From Chryseobacterium sp. OSA05B (GTDB lineage Bacteria; Bacteroidota; Bacteroidia; Flavobacteriales; Weeksellaceae): a stretch of 64,000 bases of DNA. Each line of letters begins with the position of its first letter. Positions within the stretch are counted from its first letter, which is position 1. Under the pieces are notes generated by a model. That model did no database searches and was not told where the DNA came from. It was given only the letters and a program-made list of their open reading frames with translations. Position numbers and translations under genes: made by a program. Shown one piece after another: positions 41,626 through 51,116 of this stretch. The stretch covers positions 62,001-126,000 of the forward strand of contig NZ_JAHXYH010000001.1 in assembly GCF_019970065.1 (NCBI RefSeq), read 5' to 3'.

Positions 41626-42585
41626 TTATTTCAGGATAACGTTAGCATTCACCAATATACCTTTAGCCTTACTCATGTCTGCAGGTTTCACTTTGATCTC
41701 ATAGACCGCGTCCTGCAGCTGATAGTCGGGATAAGCAGTGGTAATGTCCGCATATCTTGTCAGCTGTTTGATGTAGACAATTGTCCCTTTCAAAGTTTCT
41801 TTATTATAGACCACCTGCATATTTACCTCCTGTCCTTTTTTATATTTTGAAATGGAACTTTCAGGAACTGTGAATCTGAAATAGGTACTTTCCGGAATGT
41901 ATCCATTGAATAAAGCAAAACCAGCCGTAGCCAATTCTCCTGCATTCAAGCTGATGGTTTCTATTTCCATATCATTAGTCGCGATAATATATCTCTCAGA
42001 ATAGGCAACATTGGCCTCCTGAAGAGCACCTTTAGCCTGGGAAGCCTGTCCTGCTGCCATTTCCACTTTTTCCACGCGGGTTCCTCTCTGAACATCATCC
42101 AGTTCGGCTACCACAGCATCATACTGGGCTTTTGCGCCCTGAAGTTTGGCATACACCTCATCGTGAGCCTGTGGAGACATTAAGCTGTCGCGGAACATAT
42201 TATTGGCTCTTTTATATGATTTCTGGGCAAATTCATACTGTTCTTTCAAGCCTTTGTATTTAGCCTGAAGCTGTCTCAGCTGATCTGCCGTTGCTCCGTT
42301 TTTTGCCATCTGCTCCTGAGCTGTTGCCGCACTGACCGCACCTTGTGCCTGAGCAATTTTTGCAGAGACTTCCGGAACATCCAGTAATGCTAGGGTATCT
42401 CCTTTTTTCACGGTCTGACCTTCCGTTACGTATATTTTCAGAATTCTTCCGGTGACTTTAGGCGCAAAAGAGACAACATCTTTTTTGGTCTTTCCCGCGG
42501 AATCGTTCAGGTTTTCTTTTTTTTCACTGCAGCTCCCCAATAGAAAAAGAGCAGCAAAGAGGGTGAGTATATTTTTATGCATCAT
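41626..42585 (-). CDS. HlyD family efflux adaptor (membrane fusion protein), lipoprotein
   Basis: 319 residues. The lipoprotein signal ends FLLGSCSEKK. A biotinyl-lipoyl half-motif (VSFAPKVTGRILKIYVTEGQTVKKGDTLALLD), a coiled-coil hairpin (about residues 75-195, rich in Ala/Gln/Lys) and a beta-barrel part (YRFTVPESSISKYKKGQEVNMQVVY) follow in order. It bridges the inner-membrane permease and the TolC channel in the periplasm. It lies between the tolC-like and permease genes with gaps of 15 and 2 bases. Confidence 0.9.
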   Translation of the reverse strand: MMHKNILTLFAALFLLGSCSEKKENLNDSAGKTKKDVVSFAPKVTGRILKIYVTEGQTVKKGDTLALLDVPEVSAKIAQAQGAVSAATAQEQMAKNGATADQLRQLQAKYKGLKEQYEFAQKSYKRANNMFRDSLMSPQAHDEVYAKLQGAKAQYDAVVAELDDVQRGTRVEKVEMAAGQASQAKGALQEANVAYSERYIIATNDMEIETISLNAGELATAGFALFNGYIPESTYFRFTVPESSISKYKKGQEVNMQVVYNKETLKGTIVYIKQLTRYADITTAYPDYQLQDAVYEIKVKPADMSKAKGILVNANVILK

Positions 42586-42600
42586 TTTAATAGTAAGGGA

Positions 42601-44010
42601 TTAATAAAGTTTGGTGATATCAAGCTCCTGAGTCGATCTCATCAGCTCTATTCCGGCTCTTCTCTGGTTGAAAAGGGCATTCTGATATTCAAGCTCCACG
42701 ACTTCAAGATCATTTTCCGCATCGATGAGCTGTGAAGATTTGCTCATCCCGTATCTGAATTCTTTCTCAGCCTGAACCAAAGCGTTTTTAGCGAGTTCTT
42801 TTTCTTTGGCTTTTAAAGTGATCTGAGCGGTTGCTATATCGTAATTGGTTTGATTATTCGCCTGATTCAGCGTTAATTTCTTTAAAGCATCTTCTTTTTT
42901 ATTCTGAAGAACCTCTTTTCCAACTTTTGCCGTTTCTTCTGCATGTTTTCCTTCTTTGCCGTCAAAGATTTCCCATTTAAAGCCGACACCAACCGTTAAT
43001 AAGGGAAGGATATTAACATTCGTAGGTCTCCAGTCCAGTTTTGCGCCTTCATATCCAAGGGCAGGAACTGCAGGAATTACATTTTCCGAGGTTTTGATAC
43101 GGCTTCCGTAAAGCCCGATATAATAGGCAGATGCCATCAGCTGTACTTTAGGAATCATCCAGGTTCTTTCTGCTTTTATTTTATAGTCTGCCGCTGTTAT
43201 GCCATGCTCCAGAGCACGGACTTCCGCTCTTTCTTCAATTCTTTTCTGTGCGGAAAGCAATTCCAGGGGAGCAAGTACGGGATCGATCATTCTGAGGCGT
43301 TCTTTACTGATTCCGCTCAGGATATAAAGCTGGGTAAGAAGAAGTTCTTTTTTTCCTTCATACTCTACCATTTTGGCGTCCAGGGTTGCCTGTGCCAGTT
43401 CTATTTTTTTATGATCATATGGAGTGATCAGGCCATAACCTAAAGCTTTATCCGCCGTTTTTCTATTGATTTCGAGTCTTTTTTTACTTTCATCCAGCAC
43501 TTTTTTAGACTGATGAATAAGAGCAAGCTGATCATACGCTTTCGAAATAGCGGCGACTACATCATCTTTTGTTTTTTCAAGGAGAATATCTTCGGAGATT
43601 TTCTTTTCTTCAATGGCTTTTTTCAGGTATTTCACCTTTCCGCCTGAATAGAGAAGCATTTTCGCGTCTGCTTTTGCAATCCCTGAGAATCCGGAAACAT
43701 TGAGGTTATTATTAAAACTTCCTTCGGGAATATTGATAAAGGGCGCCAGGTTAATTTCCGGCGATGTAAGTCTTGCGGTTGCATTTAGATATCCGACCTG
43801 TCCGCTCACTTCCAATGTGGGAAGAAAGATGTCTTTCAGTTTGTGTCCGTCAAGGTCTGTGAGTTTGTTCTGGGTAATCTGCATTTTGAGATCAGAATCA
43901 CGGACCATAGCACTGTCTAAAAGTTCTTTAAAATCCGGCGCAGACTGTGCCCGGCAGAAAGCAGGGAAAGCCAAAAAACTAAACGTAAAAATCAATAAAT
44001 TGTTTTTCAT
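42601..44010 (-). CDS. TolC family outer-membrane efflux channel
   Basis: 469 residues. The signal peptide MKNNLLIFTFSFLAFPAFCRAQ is followed by the duplicated OEP structure: two long coiled-coil blocks (ILLEKTKDDVVAAISKAYDQLALIHQSKKVLDESKKRLEINRK and KEVLQNKKEDALKKLTLNQANNQTNYDIATAQITLKAKEKELAKNALVQAEKEFRYGMSKSSQLIDAEND) with barrel strands between. It forms the exit duct for the HlyD-ABC-2 system encoded downstream. First gene of the operon. Confidence 0.92.
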   Translation of the reverse strand: MKNNLLIFTFSFLAFPAFCRAQSAPDFKELLDSAMVRDSDLKMQITQNKLTDLDGHKLKDIFLPTLEVSGQVGYLNATARLTSPEINLAPFINIPEGSFNNNLNVSGFSGIAKADAKMLLYSGGKVKYLKKAIEEKKISEDILLEKTKDDVVAAISKAYDQLALIHQSKKVLDESKKRLEINRKTADKALGYGLITPYDHKKIELAQATLDAKMVEYEGKKELLLTQLYILSGISKERLRMIDPVLAPLELLSAQKRIEERAEVRALEHGITAADYKIKAERTWMIPKVQLMASAYYIGLYGSRIKTSENVIPAVPALGYEGAKLDWRPTNVNILPLLTVGVGFKWEIFDGKEGKHAEETAKVGKEVLQNKKEDALKKLTLNQANNQTNYDIATAQITLKAKEKELAKNALVQAEKEFRYGMSKSSQLIDAENDLEVVELEYQNALFNQRRAGIELMRSTQELDITKLY

Positions 44011-44025
44011 GGCTTATGTTTATAA

Positions 44026-44033
44026 CAAATATA
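44026..44033 (-). promoter_or_regulatory. Candidate -7 box of the tolC-hlyD-permease operon
   Basis: TATATTTG on the minus strand is a perfect TAnnTTTG match, 16 bases before the tolC-like ATG. The -33 element is weak, and the short leader makes this tentative. Confidence 0.45.
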
Positions 44034-44640
44034 ATGCAAAAATTTGTTAAATCCCCGAAGATAATTCGTCAATACGGTGAATTTAAAATAAGTTTAAAAA
44101 GTGTTTAGTTTTAATCTTCTATTTGTGATGATTATAGAGCATCCGTTTAACTTTAATTTGAACGATGTTTTAATTGGAAAAAATTAGTTGTTTCTTTTTT
44201 CCGTCGTAGTTTCTTATTTAGTATATTTTATCGCAAGGGTAAACAAAGCGATTTTGAGGTACTTCTTCTTTAAGATAAACAAAGGCGTTTCACTTATCAG
44301 AGTAATACAAGGTAAAGATGTTTGTTCCTGATTGATGTTATTTAGTTCCCACTGATGACCCGGATCACACAGATCAAAAAGTGTATGGAATTTATCGTTC
44401 AAAATATTGAAATTTTATAATTGTGCTATCTGCAGTACTTCAAGATTTATCTGAGAAATCCGTGTAATCTGCAGGAAAAACATTAACCACGGATTTCACA
44501 GATAAACTAAAGTGTTAGAAAACTTTTGTGGCTTTTGTGTTTAATAATTCAAGGCATGATAAAGATTAAATCAGCCTCATCAAAACCATATGCGAGAGAA
44601 AATATAACGTTTACTCAAAAAGTCCGATTTAGGGCCAACA
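44034..44640. repeat. Gene-free stretch with decayed dispersed repeats
   Basis: About 600 bases contain TTTATCGCAAGGGTAAACAAAGCG (44228-44251), GATCACACAGATCAAAAAG, AATCCGTGTAATCTGCAGG and TTAACCACGGATTTCACAGATAAAC (44457-44508), and CTTTTGTGGCTTTTGTGTTTAA (44523-44545). These are typical degenerate CACAGAT/CGCAAAG intergenic repeats. Two short frames here (44214-44402 minus, 44526-44729 plus) translate repeat sequence and are not called. Confidence 0.65.
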
Positions 44641-44670
44641 AAAAACTCCCCACAAAATGTGAGGAGTTTA
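44639..44670 (-). terminator. Terminator of the ecotin gene
   Basis: AAACTCCCCAC/TGTGAGGAGTTT with an AAAA loop (44643-44669). On the minus strand it is followed by TTTTTTGTTGG. It ends the A2M-ecotin transcript, 18 bases past the ecotin stop. Confidence 0.87.
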
Positions 44671-44687
44671 TATGTAAAGATATGGGT

Positions 44688-45176
44688 TTATCTCTGTACT
44701 GCGGATTTCATTTTCGCATCAGGACGTAAAACTCTGTAACGAACTTCAAGGTCTTTCGGTACATAGAATACCAAAGGAAGCTTGCTGTTGTACCTTACGA
44801 TCTCCGGCTTAATGGTCACAAACTTCTTGGTTTTCTTCTGATCGCGGCAACCCATTAACGTTCCTGCTGCTTCACCGTTTGATTCTACTTCATAATAGTT
44901 GTAGCCCCATCCCTGAAGATCCTGAGTCTTTACATTCCCCATTAAAAAGTAATTGTTGCAGTCCAGCATTTTCTCAGCTCCTACAAAAAACTCTACTTTC
45001 AGATCGTTTTCATTTTTTGCAACAGGCAACTGAATATACACCTGCTTAAATCCTTCTTTCGCTTTCGGGAACATTTCAATTTCCAGCTTCTCAAACTTTT
45101 CTGCTTTCTTTTGTGCGAAAGCATTTACACCTGCAAACATAATCAGTCCCGTCATTAAAGTTTTTGAAAATCTCAT
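44688..45176 (-). CDS. eco: Ecotin, periplasmic serine protease inhibitor
   Basis: 162 residues. The signal peptide ends VNAFAQ. The body aligns with E. coli ecotin from memory: EMFPKAKEGFKQVYIQLP, DLKVEFFVGAEKMLDCN, LQGWGYNYYEV, GTLMGCRD, KKFVT and IVRYNSKLPLVFYVPKDLEVRYRV. C73 and C110 should form the conserved disulfide that holds the reactive loop. By alignment P1 is L107 (E. coli has Met at this site) and P1' is M108. It inhibits chymotrypsin-fold proteases by a substrate-like loop. It lies 45 bases downstream of the alpha-2-macroglobulin gene and shares its terminator, so the two inhibitors are probably one operon. Confidence 0.93.
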   Translation of the reverse strand: MRFSKTLMTGLIMFAGVNAFAQKKAEKFEKLEIEMFPKAKEGFKQVYIQLPVAKNENDLKVEFFVGAEKMLDCNNYFLMGNVKTQDLQGWGYNYYEVESNGEAAGTLMGCRDQKKTKKFVTIKPEIVRYNSKLPLVFYVPKDLEVRYRVLRPDAKMKSAVQR

Positions 45177-45221
45177 CTTATTTTTGTTTTAAAATTTTTA
45201 CTTCTTCCCTATAGCCAAAAA

Positions 45222-48200
45222 TCATTCCAAAATCTGAACGTTAGTTCCTTTTGTATGGGCATTCATCTGCGGTGCATAGTAATTCTGCATCGTGGTGATC
45301 CCGTTGGAAAACTTACCGGCTGCATTGGAAACAAGATCATATTCGAAGACATATTTCCCTTTCGGCATGTACTGGATGTAGAAATTCGTGGAAGCATCTT
45401 TTGTAGACTGGTAATAGCCTAAACTGTTTTTCCACTGATAACCGGACAGTACATCTGTAGGTTCAAATCCTGCCGCACGCATATCTTTAATGTGAATGAA
45501 TTCCATCGCTCTGTCTGTATTCAGGATCATTCTTACGGTTACTTTATCCCCTACTTTTAAAGGCGTATCCGCTGAAATTTTCTGAAGTTCTTCGCCGTTT
45601 ACCGTTTTTACTTTTTTATAAAGTTCTTTGGTGATCGATATATAGTTTTCAGAAGATTTTATTTTATCCAAATCTTCATAATACTGCCAGAACAAGCCTC
45701 CCTGTACAATTCCAGGACCTGGTTTGGTAACGGTGACGGTTCCTAAGTTTTTGTCTACCACATCCGTTTTCACGGTTGATTTCACATAACCAGTCGCCTT
45801 TGTTTGCGGAGCCAATTCTTTTCCGCCCCAAACGATGGTTGCTTTATCACTTTCAGCACCGGTCCATGATTTCCCTGAGTTTAAGATCGTAAAGATCACT
45901 TCTGAGGTTCCTCTTGAACTTCCCCATGAATTCACCTCTTTCTGTGTGATCAGCCAGATCTTCATGTCTTCAATAAATTTCTGATCGTTAGATTTCAACT
46001 TATTGAATGCTTCCAAAGCACCTGCCTGATTCACTACTTTAGATCCGAACCAGCCCCAGTCGTTAAGGTTCTGTTTCCAGTAAACGCCCTGAGTTTTTGT
46101 ATCGGTAGAAGTTTCTTTCAGGTAGTTCATTAATTTATCTGAAACGTCTTTTAATCCATAATCATTCATCAGTAAAGCAGCACGATGAAGTCCGAAGAAC
46201 GTGAAATCTGTGATCTTCGCTGTTTTTGCTTTCTGTTTTACCAGTGATTTCAATGATGCTCCTTTTCCTTTTAACGGATACTGTTTTTCCCAATAGTTTC
46301 GGGTATCAAGATAATCCATGGTCCAGTTGTTCCAGACATTATCTTTTTTCGCATCCCAGTATTTATCAATCTCGTTGTCTACGTACTGAACTAATTGTGC
46401 TACCAATTCCTTCTGATCTGTAGTCTGATAATCTTTTGCACTTTCTTTTAACCAGGTATTGATCTTACCTAAGTTTTTAAGAATGTACAACGATGTTCCG
46501 TAAGAACTCGGATATCCGGGATACCAAGAGAAGCCTCCATCCGGATTCTGCAGTTTTTTAAGATCACTCCAATCCTGATTGATGGAATTTCTCATCGTGT
46601 TGGCATCAAACAACAGCGCCAGTTTCTGCATCTGCTCGCCTTCATTTTTACTTTCCAGCACCCATGGAGTTTCTTCCAGTAGAAGCTGCTTCAGCTCCTG
46701 ATTTTTTTCAAGATTTGAATTCAGCAATCCTTTACTCTGGTATTCTTCAAAAACGGTCTTCATTTTCGGATTGGCCTTGAATACTTCAGAAGCCAATACG
46801 TCGGCGAACCATTTGTTGAAGATCACATCTGCAGAATTATTCTGATCATTTTTCAGACTTGGTAAGGCAAACATAATTTCCCAGATCGGATTGGTGGTCA
46901 GTTCCAATGTATTTGAAACATTAGTGATCGTCGCAGAACTTGAATTTTTAAGGTTGTCCAAAACAAATGTTTTGGTTTCGCCTTCTTTCACAAATACCGG
47001 TACGGCATCTGTTACGAGCATTCTGTTCGGAAGTACAGCGATCGCCTGCTGTTCCCCGTCTGAGTAAGCCCCTGCTTTGGCTACAACTTTCAATACAATG
47101 GAAGACACATTATTCGGAACTTTCAGTTTCCAGGTCAATGCGCTGTTTCCGTTTTCGTTTAAGCTAAAATTCTGCGTCCCAGCGTTGATCCCGAACTGAG
47201 AAGAAATATTTTCATTCGTAAAGGCATCCAGAATCTGAAGTTCTGCTGAACCGCTTAATTTTTTATCGGTAAGATTGGACAGTTTCGACTGAAGATTCAG
47301 TTCGTCTCCTTCTCTTAAGAATCTCGGATAATTTGGAGTCACTGAGAATTCTTTCTGAGTCACCACCTGTTTTTCCAGTACTGCTGCTCTCGCATCTTTT
47401 GTGTGAGCGAGGAACATCAGTTTCCATTTTGTCAATGCTTCCGGAGAAGTGAATTCAAAACTTACATTTCCTTCCGCATCTGTTTTCAGATCGGGATAGA
47501 AGAATGCGGTTTCGTTCAGGTTTTGACGTACTGGAACTTTTTCGAGGTCTTCTTTCTCAACTGCCATTTCATTTAAAGATACTGCTGCATCAGCCTGAGC
47601 TTCCGCGCCTCCTAAAGCCACTTCCCTCGTTCTTGCCATCTTAGCCTGTGCTACAATAGGTGCATTAGGAGGAGCTGGAGCATAAGCCGGACTCTTCACA
47701 CCCTCTACTATTGCATCGGTGGTGTAAATTGCATTACTCATCTCATATATTCCCCCATCAAACCAGTTGAAATTAGGAATATCTACATATCTTCCATTGT
47801 AATATTTCAATCTTTTCTGATAGTATTGCTGAAGCAGATACTGTCTGATATCATAAGAAGTTACGATAGAATATGGCGTATATAAATTCTGCCAGCTGAA
47901 TGTATTTGCAGCAAACTGATCCAATGACATATCATACATATTGGCCAGTACTTCGGCATTTACTTTTTCTTTATCGCTTCCTGAAACTTTTACCGTCCAT
48001 TTTTCTTTTGAATTCGGTTCCAGTTTATCTCTGAAAGTAACGGTTTCAATTTTTACAGGCTGTTCTGTGTTTTTTATTTTTAAAGTCACAGACTGGGTCT
48101 GCACATCGTTGAATGCTGCAATCTGGAACTGGACATTCAATGTTGCTACACTTTTATCTTTAGGAATATCTGTGGTGTATTCCAGAACGCCTTTCTTCAT

Positions 48201-51098
48201 CTGATGGACTTCCGAAACTGTTTTTCCTGAACCGTCCTGAATAAATACATTCACAAGCGCATCCGGCACTGCTGAATAGACATAGACCTTAGCCTTCTCA
48301 CCTCTTGAAAACTCATTCTTAGGTTCAATAACGGTCAGGAATGTTTTCTGTGAAGGTTGTAAAGATCCTTTATCCCAGATACTGAAATTCTGTGAAGATT
48401 TTATGGTGTCTTTTCCTTCCATATTATAAAGCTCAAGCTGATAATCACCGGCTGCCAGCTTTCCTAAATCCATTTCTGCAGACGGTTGCTGAAGTTTTTC
48501 AGAAATTAATTTTTCTGTTTTCCAGTTTTTAGCTTCATCGTCTTTATCAAAAAGATCGTGCGGGAATTTGCTGATGAATTCTTCTCTGGAATATTTAGGC
48601 TGATTCTGAACTTCCTGTGCGAAATTATCTCTGAAAATCCTTTTCGGAGTATTCAGTTTTGATAATTTTACGTTGTATGATTTTTTAAGATCCTGCTCGT
48701 TGTAATTCAGGGTTTCTACTTTCAGTTTTACATTTTCGTCACTGAATGTGTTTTTGATTCCATCCGCTTTAATATAATGAGAAACCGAAGCTACTTTCAG
48801 CTGTGTATTGGCAGATTGTGTTTCTCCGTTGATATCCGTTACCGAAGCATTGATCTCATAGTTATCGATCTGAATTCCCTCCAGCTTTTCATCTTTTTTA
48901 AGATCAAGACGGATGACAAACTCTCCTTTCTCATTGGTTTTAGCCTCGCCAAGGATTGAATTTTCATTGTCATTACCACGAGGATACCACCAGAAATATC
49001 TCCATCTGATGTTATGCTTTTTGATTTCGTAATTTACTGTTGTATTGCTCAAGGCCACTCCGGAGAACATGATTGCTTTTCCTTTCAGTTCAATCGTCTG
49101 TCCGTATTTGTACTCGTCTTTTACAGGATCAAAAGTCACTTCAAATTTCGGTCTCTTGTACTCCTCAACTCTGATGTCTTTATACCCCTGACTCCCTATA
49201 TCTGTTCTTAGGTAGAAAATACCGTTCAGCTGGCCTTTTGGAAGGATAAAACTTCCGTGGTAAGATCCGAACTCATTCGTTGTAAAATTCTGTGAAGACA
49301 CTTCCTGGCTGTTGGCATCGAGAAGGGCGATTTTCTGTTTTAACCCTGAAGTTACAGCTTCTACTTCCTTATCGATCTTTGTATTGATCACTTTGAAATA
49401 AACGGTTTGTCCCGGTCTGTAGATTGCTCTGTCCGTAAAGATCTGAGCTAAGCTGCGCGTTTGTTTATTGGGATTGTAGTTTTCTGCATTTCCACTGTTT
49501 CCATACACCTGCATGATCTGGAAATCATTGGTTTTCGGCTGGCGGATCAGGAAAGTCCTGTAATATTCATTGCTGGCCTTGGAAGGGAATTTAAAAACAC
49601 CGTTCGCATCCGTTTTTCCATCAATTTTATTTAAAGTTTTATTGGCCACAAATTCATAGAAAGCAAGACCTTCATTCGCTGCCGGTTTTCCGTTTTCACT
49701 GTTGACCAGTTTCAGCGTATTGGAAAGCTGGTTTGTGTCTGTTTTGGTCTGGTAAATTATTCTGTTTCCTGAAACCAGGAAGTAAAAATTCTGTCTGGAA
49801 TTGCTGTCTTTTGCATCAGATCCGGCCACAGCATATTCCACAACGTAAACCCCTGAAGGAAGAGGCTTGATCTCCAGTGAAGTTTTGTGGATCTGAAAAT
49901 CTTTGGAATCGCCAAGCTGGAACGTTTCTTTTCTTACCAGATTTTTTTTAACCTTACTAAAGGTATTGTTGTAAGAATTCTGTACATACTGCATCAATGT
50001 CGTAAAATCTTCTTTTACTTCATAAATGTTCAGTGAAAAATCCGTCACGTTCTTATGTTCCGCTACGAAATGGATCGGCAGATTATTCTGGGTCTGCTGT
50101 TCATATTTAATGGTAAGAAACGGATTGGTGATCTGATTTTCCTTGTTTTTTATATTTTCAATGAATGGAGATTTCGGATATTGTTTCTTCGCCTGATCAG
50201 CAATAGCCAAAGCTTCTTTCTCCTTTTTTTTAGCGATCAACTCATTCATGATATCTTCCATGATGATCACTTTGTAATCTCCTTCCGTATCGGATTTCAA
50301 AAGAGTTTGGAGTTGTTCCAGTTTATCTTTACACTGATTGTAATTGCAATTTTCCGTCAGCTTTTCCTTTGTGAAATACAGCTTAGGATTTCCGCTGTTC
50401 TGTGCAATCAATTCATCAAATGTTGCATTGATATGTGTTCTGTTCTCCGATAATTCATTTTTTGTGAAAAGACTGTTTTCAGAAAGAAAACTGATCTTCC
50501 TCATAGAATACCATTCAAACAAGGTTGGGAAAAAAGCCACATCCTTGATTTCTGTAAAAATTTCCTTGTATTTCGCCAGAGGTATTTTTTTCATCTCCGC
50601 CTTCTGCTGATCGAGTTCCTGATAGCTTTTTTTCAGATAGTTTTTAAAATCAAGCTTACTCCAGGTTTCAATCTGAGCCAGGTCCTGTGAATTGATATTG
50701 GTTCTGCTCTCTATTTCCCATGAATTCTGATTGTAATAATCCATAAAAAATCCGTTCAGAAGAACCGTATACACCAGTTTCTCTTCGCCTTTCAATTTGC
50801 TGTCGGCCTCTTTAAGTTTGACAAAGAACTTTGAGGCTGCATCATTCTTATCGTCGTCTACGGTAAGATTTACAACACTGAATTCCGCTTTCAGGGAACG
50901 GATGAGCTGGATGGCATTATTTTCTTTCATTGCGTGGTTTTGTATGTCTAAAATGATGGGAAGATTAGATTTATAGGCACCTTTCGCACTGTTTTCAGTC
51001 ACTTTCTTCCACTGGTCGTCGTAGTATTTTTGCGCCGAAACGGTGGAAAAGCTCAGCATTAAAAGCAAAAGAATAAAAATCTTGGAAAATCTTTTCAT
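45222..51098 (-). CDS. Alpha-2-macroglobulin family protein, thioester-less
   Basis: 1,958 residues with a cleavable signal (FILLLLMLSFSTVSAQ). An N-terminal helical extension of about 450 residues is followed by MG domains (DRAIYRPGQTVYFKVI near residue 555; EEYKRPKFEVTFDPVKDEYKYGQTIELKGKA). The A2M core is near 1220-1290 (LTKWKLMFLAHTKDARAAVLEKQ), and the helical thioester-type domain has NPDGGFSWYPGYPSSYG near 1515. The CxEQ thioester is missing; the equivalent stretch near 1416 reads NDQNNSADVIFNKWF. It probably traps proteases in the periplasm by conformational change only. It is long for the family because of the N-terminal extension. Ecotin follows. Confidence 0.92.
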   Translation of the reverse strand: MKRFSKIFILLLLMLSFSTVSAQKYYDDQWKKVTENSAKGAYKSNLPIILDIQNHAMKENNAIQLIRSLKAEFSVVNLTVDDDKNDAASKFFVKLKEADSKLKGEEKLVYTVLLNGFFMDYYNQNSWEIESRTNINSQDLAQIETWSKLDFKNYLKKSYQELDQQKAEMKKIPLAKYKEIFTEIKDVAFFPTLFEWYSMRKISFLSENSLFTKNELSENRTHINATFDELIAQNSGNPKLYFTKEKLTENCNYNQCKDKLEQLQTLLKSDTEGDYKVIIMEDIMNELIAKKKEKEALAIADQAKKQYPKSPFIENIKNKENQITNPFLTIKYEQQTQNNLPIHFVAEHKNVTDFSLNIYEVKEDFTTLMQYVQNSYNNTFSKVKKNLVRKETFQLGDSKDFQIHKTSLEIKPLPSGVYVVEYAVAGSDAKDSNSRQNFYFLVSGNRIIYQTKTDTNQLSNTLKLVNSENGKPAANEGLAFYEFVANKTLNKIDGKTDANGVFKFPSKASNEYYRTFLIRQPKTNDFQIMQVYGNSGNAENYNPNKQTRSLAQIFTDRAIYRPGQTVYFKVINTKIDKEVEAVTSGLKQKIALLDANSQEVSSQNFTTNEFGSYHGSFILPKGQLNGIFYLRTDIGSQGYKDIRVEEYKRPKFEVTFDPVKDEYKYGQTIELKGKAIMFSGVALSNTTVNYEIKKHNIRWRYFWWYPRGNDNENSILGEAKTNEKGEFVIRLDLKKDEKLEGIQIDNYEINASVTDINGETQSANTQLKVASVSHYIKADGIKNTFSDENVKLKVETLNYNEQDLKKSYNVKLSKLNTPKRIFRDNFAQEVQNQPKYSREEFISKFPHDLFDKDDEAKNWKTEKLISEKLQQPSAEMDLGKLAAGDYQLELYNMEGKDTIKSSQNFSIWDKGSLQPSQKTFLTVIEPKNEFSRGEKAKVYVYSAVPDALVNVFIQDGSGKTVSEVHQMKKGVLEYTTDIPKDKSVATLNVQFQIAAFNDVQTQSVTLKIKNTEQPVKIETVTFRDKLEPNSKEKWTVKVSGSDKEKVNAEVLANMYDMSLDQFAANTFSWQNLYTPYSIVTSYDIRQYLLQQYYQKRLKYYNGRYVDIPNFNWFDGGIYEMSNAIYTTDAIVEGVKSPAYAPAPPNAPIVAQAKMARTREVALGGAEAQADAAVSLNEMAVEKEDLEKVPVRQNLNETAFFYPDLKTDAEGNVSFEFTSPEALTKWKLMFLAHTKDARAAVLEKQVVTQKEFSVTPNYPRFLREGDELNLQSKLSNLTDKKLSGSAELQILDAFTNENISSQFGINAGTQNFSLNENGNSALTWKLKVPNNVSSIVLKVVAKAGAYSDGEQQAIAVLPNRMLVTDAVPVFVKEGETKTFVLDNLKNSSSATITNVSNTLELTTNPIWEIMFALPSLKNDQNNSADVIFNKWFADVLASEVFKANPKMKTVFEEYQSKGLLNSNLEKNQELKQLLLEETPWVLESKNEGEQMQKLALLFDANTMRNSINQDWSDLKKLQNPDGGFSWYPGYPSSYGTSLYILKNLGKINTWLKESAKDYQTTDQKELVAQLVQYVDNEIDKYWDAKKDNVWNNWTMDYLDTRNYWEKQYPLKGKGASLKSLVKQKAKTAKITDFTFFGLHRAALLMNDYGLKDVSDKLMNYLKETSTDTKTQGVYWKQNLNDWGWFGSKVVNQAGALEAFNKLKSNDQKFIEDMKIWLITQKEVNSWGSSRGTSEVIFTILNSGKSWTGAESDKATIVWGGKELAPQTKATGYVKSTVKTDVVDKNLGTVTVTKPGPGIVQGGLFWQYYEDLDKIKSSENYISITKELYKKVKTVNGEELQKISADTPLKVGDKVTVRMILNTDRAMEFIHIKDMRAAGFEPTDVLSGYQWKNSLGYYQSTKDASTNFYIQYMPKGKYVFEYDLVSNAAGKFSNGITTMQNYYAPQMNAHTKGTNVQILE

Positions 51099-51116
51099 AT
51101 ATGTTATTTTTGATAA

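Noticed and set aside
44214..44729. Two short frames (minus 44214-44402, plus 44526-44729)
   Set aside because: Both sit in decayed repeats; the plus frame also runs through the ecotin terminator and into the ecotin gene on the opposite strand.
51105..51112. TATTTTTG, a -7-like box before the UbiA-like gene
   Set aside because: It lies only 5 bases before the start codon, which leaves no room for a leader, so a chance match in AT-rich DNA is likely.
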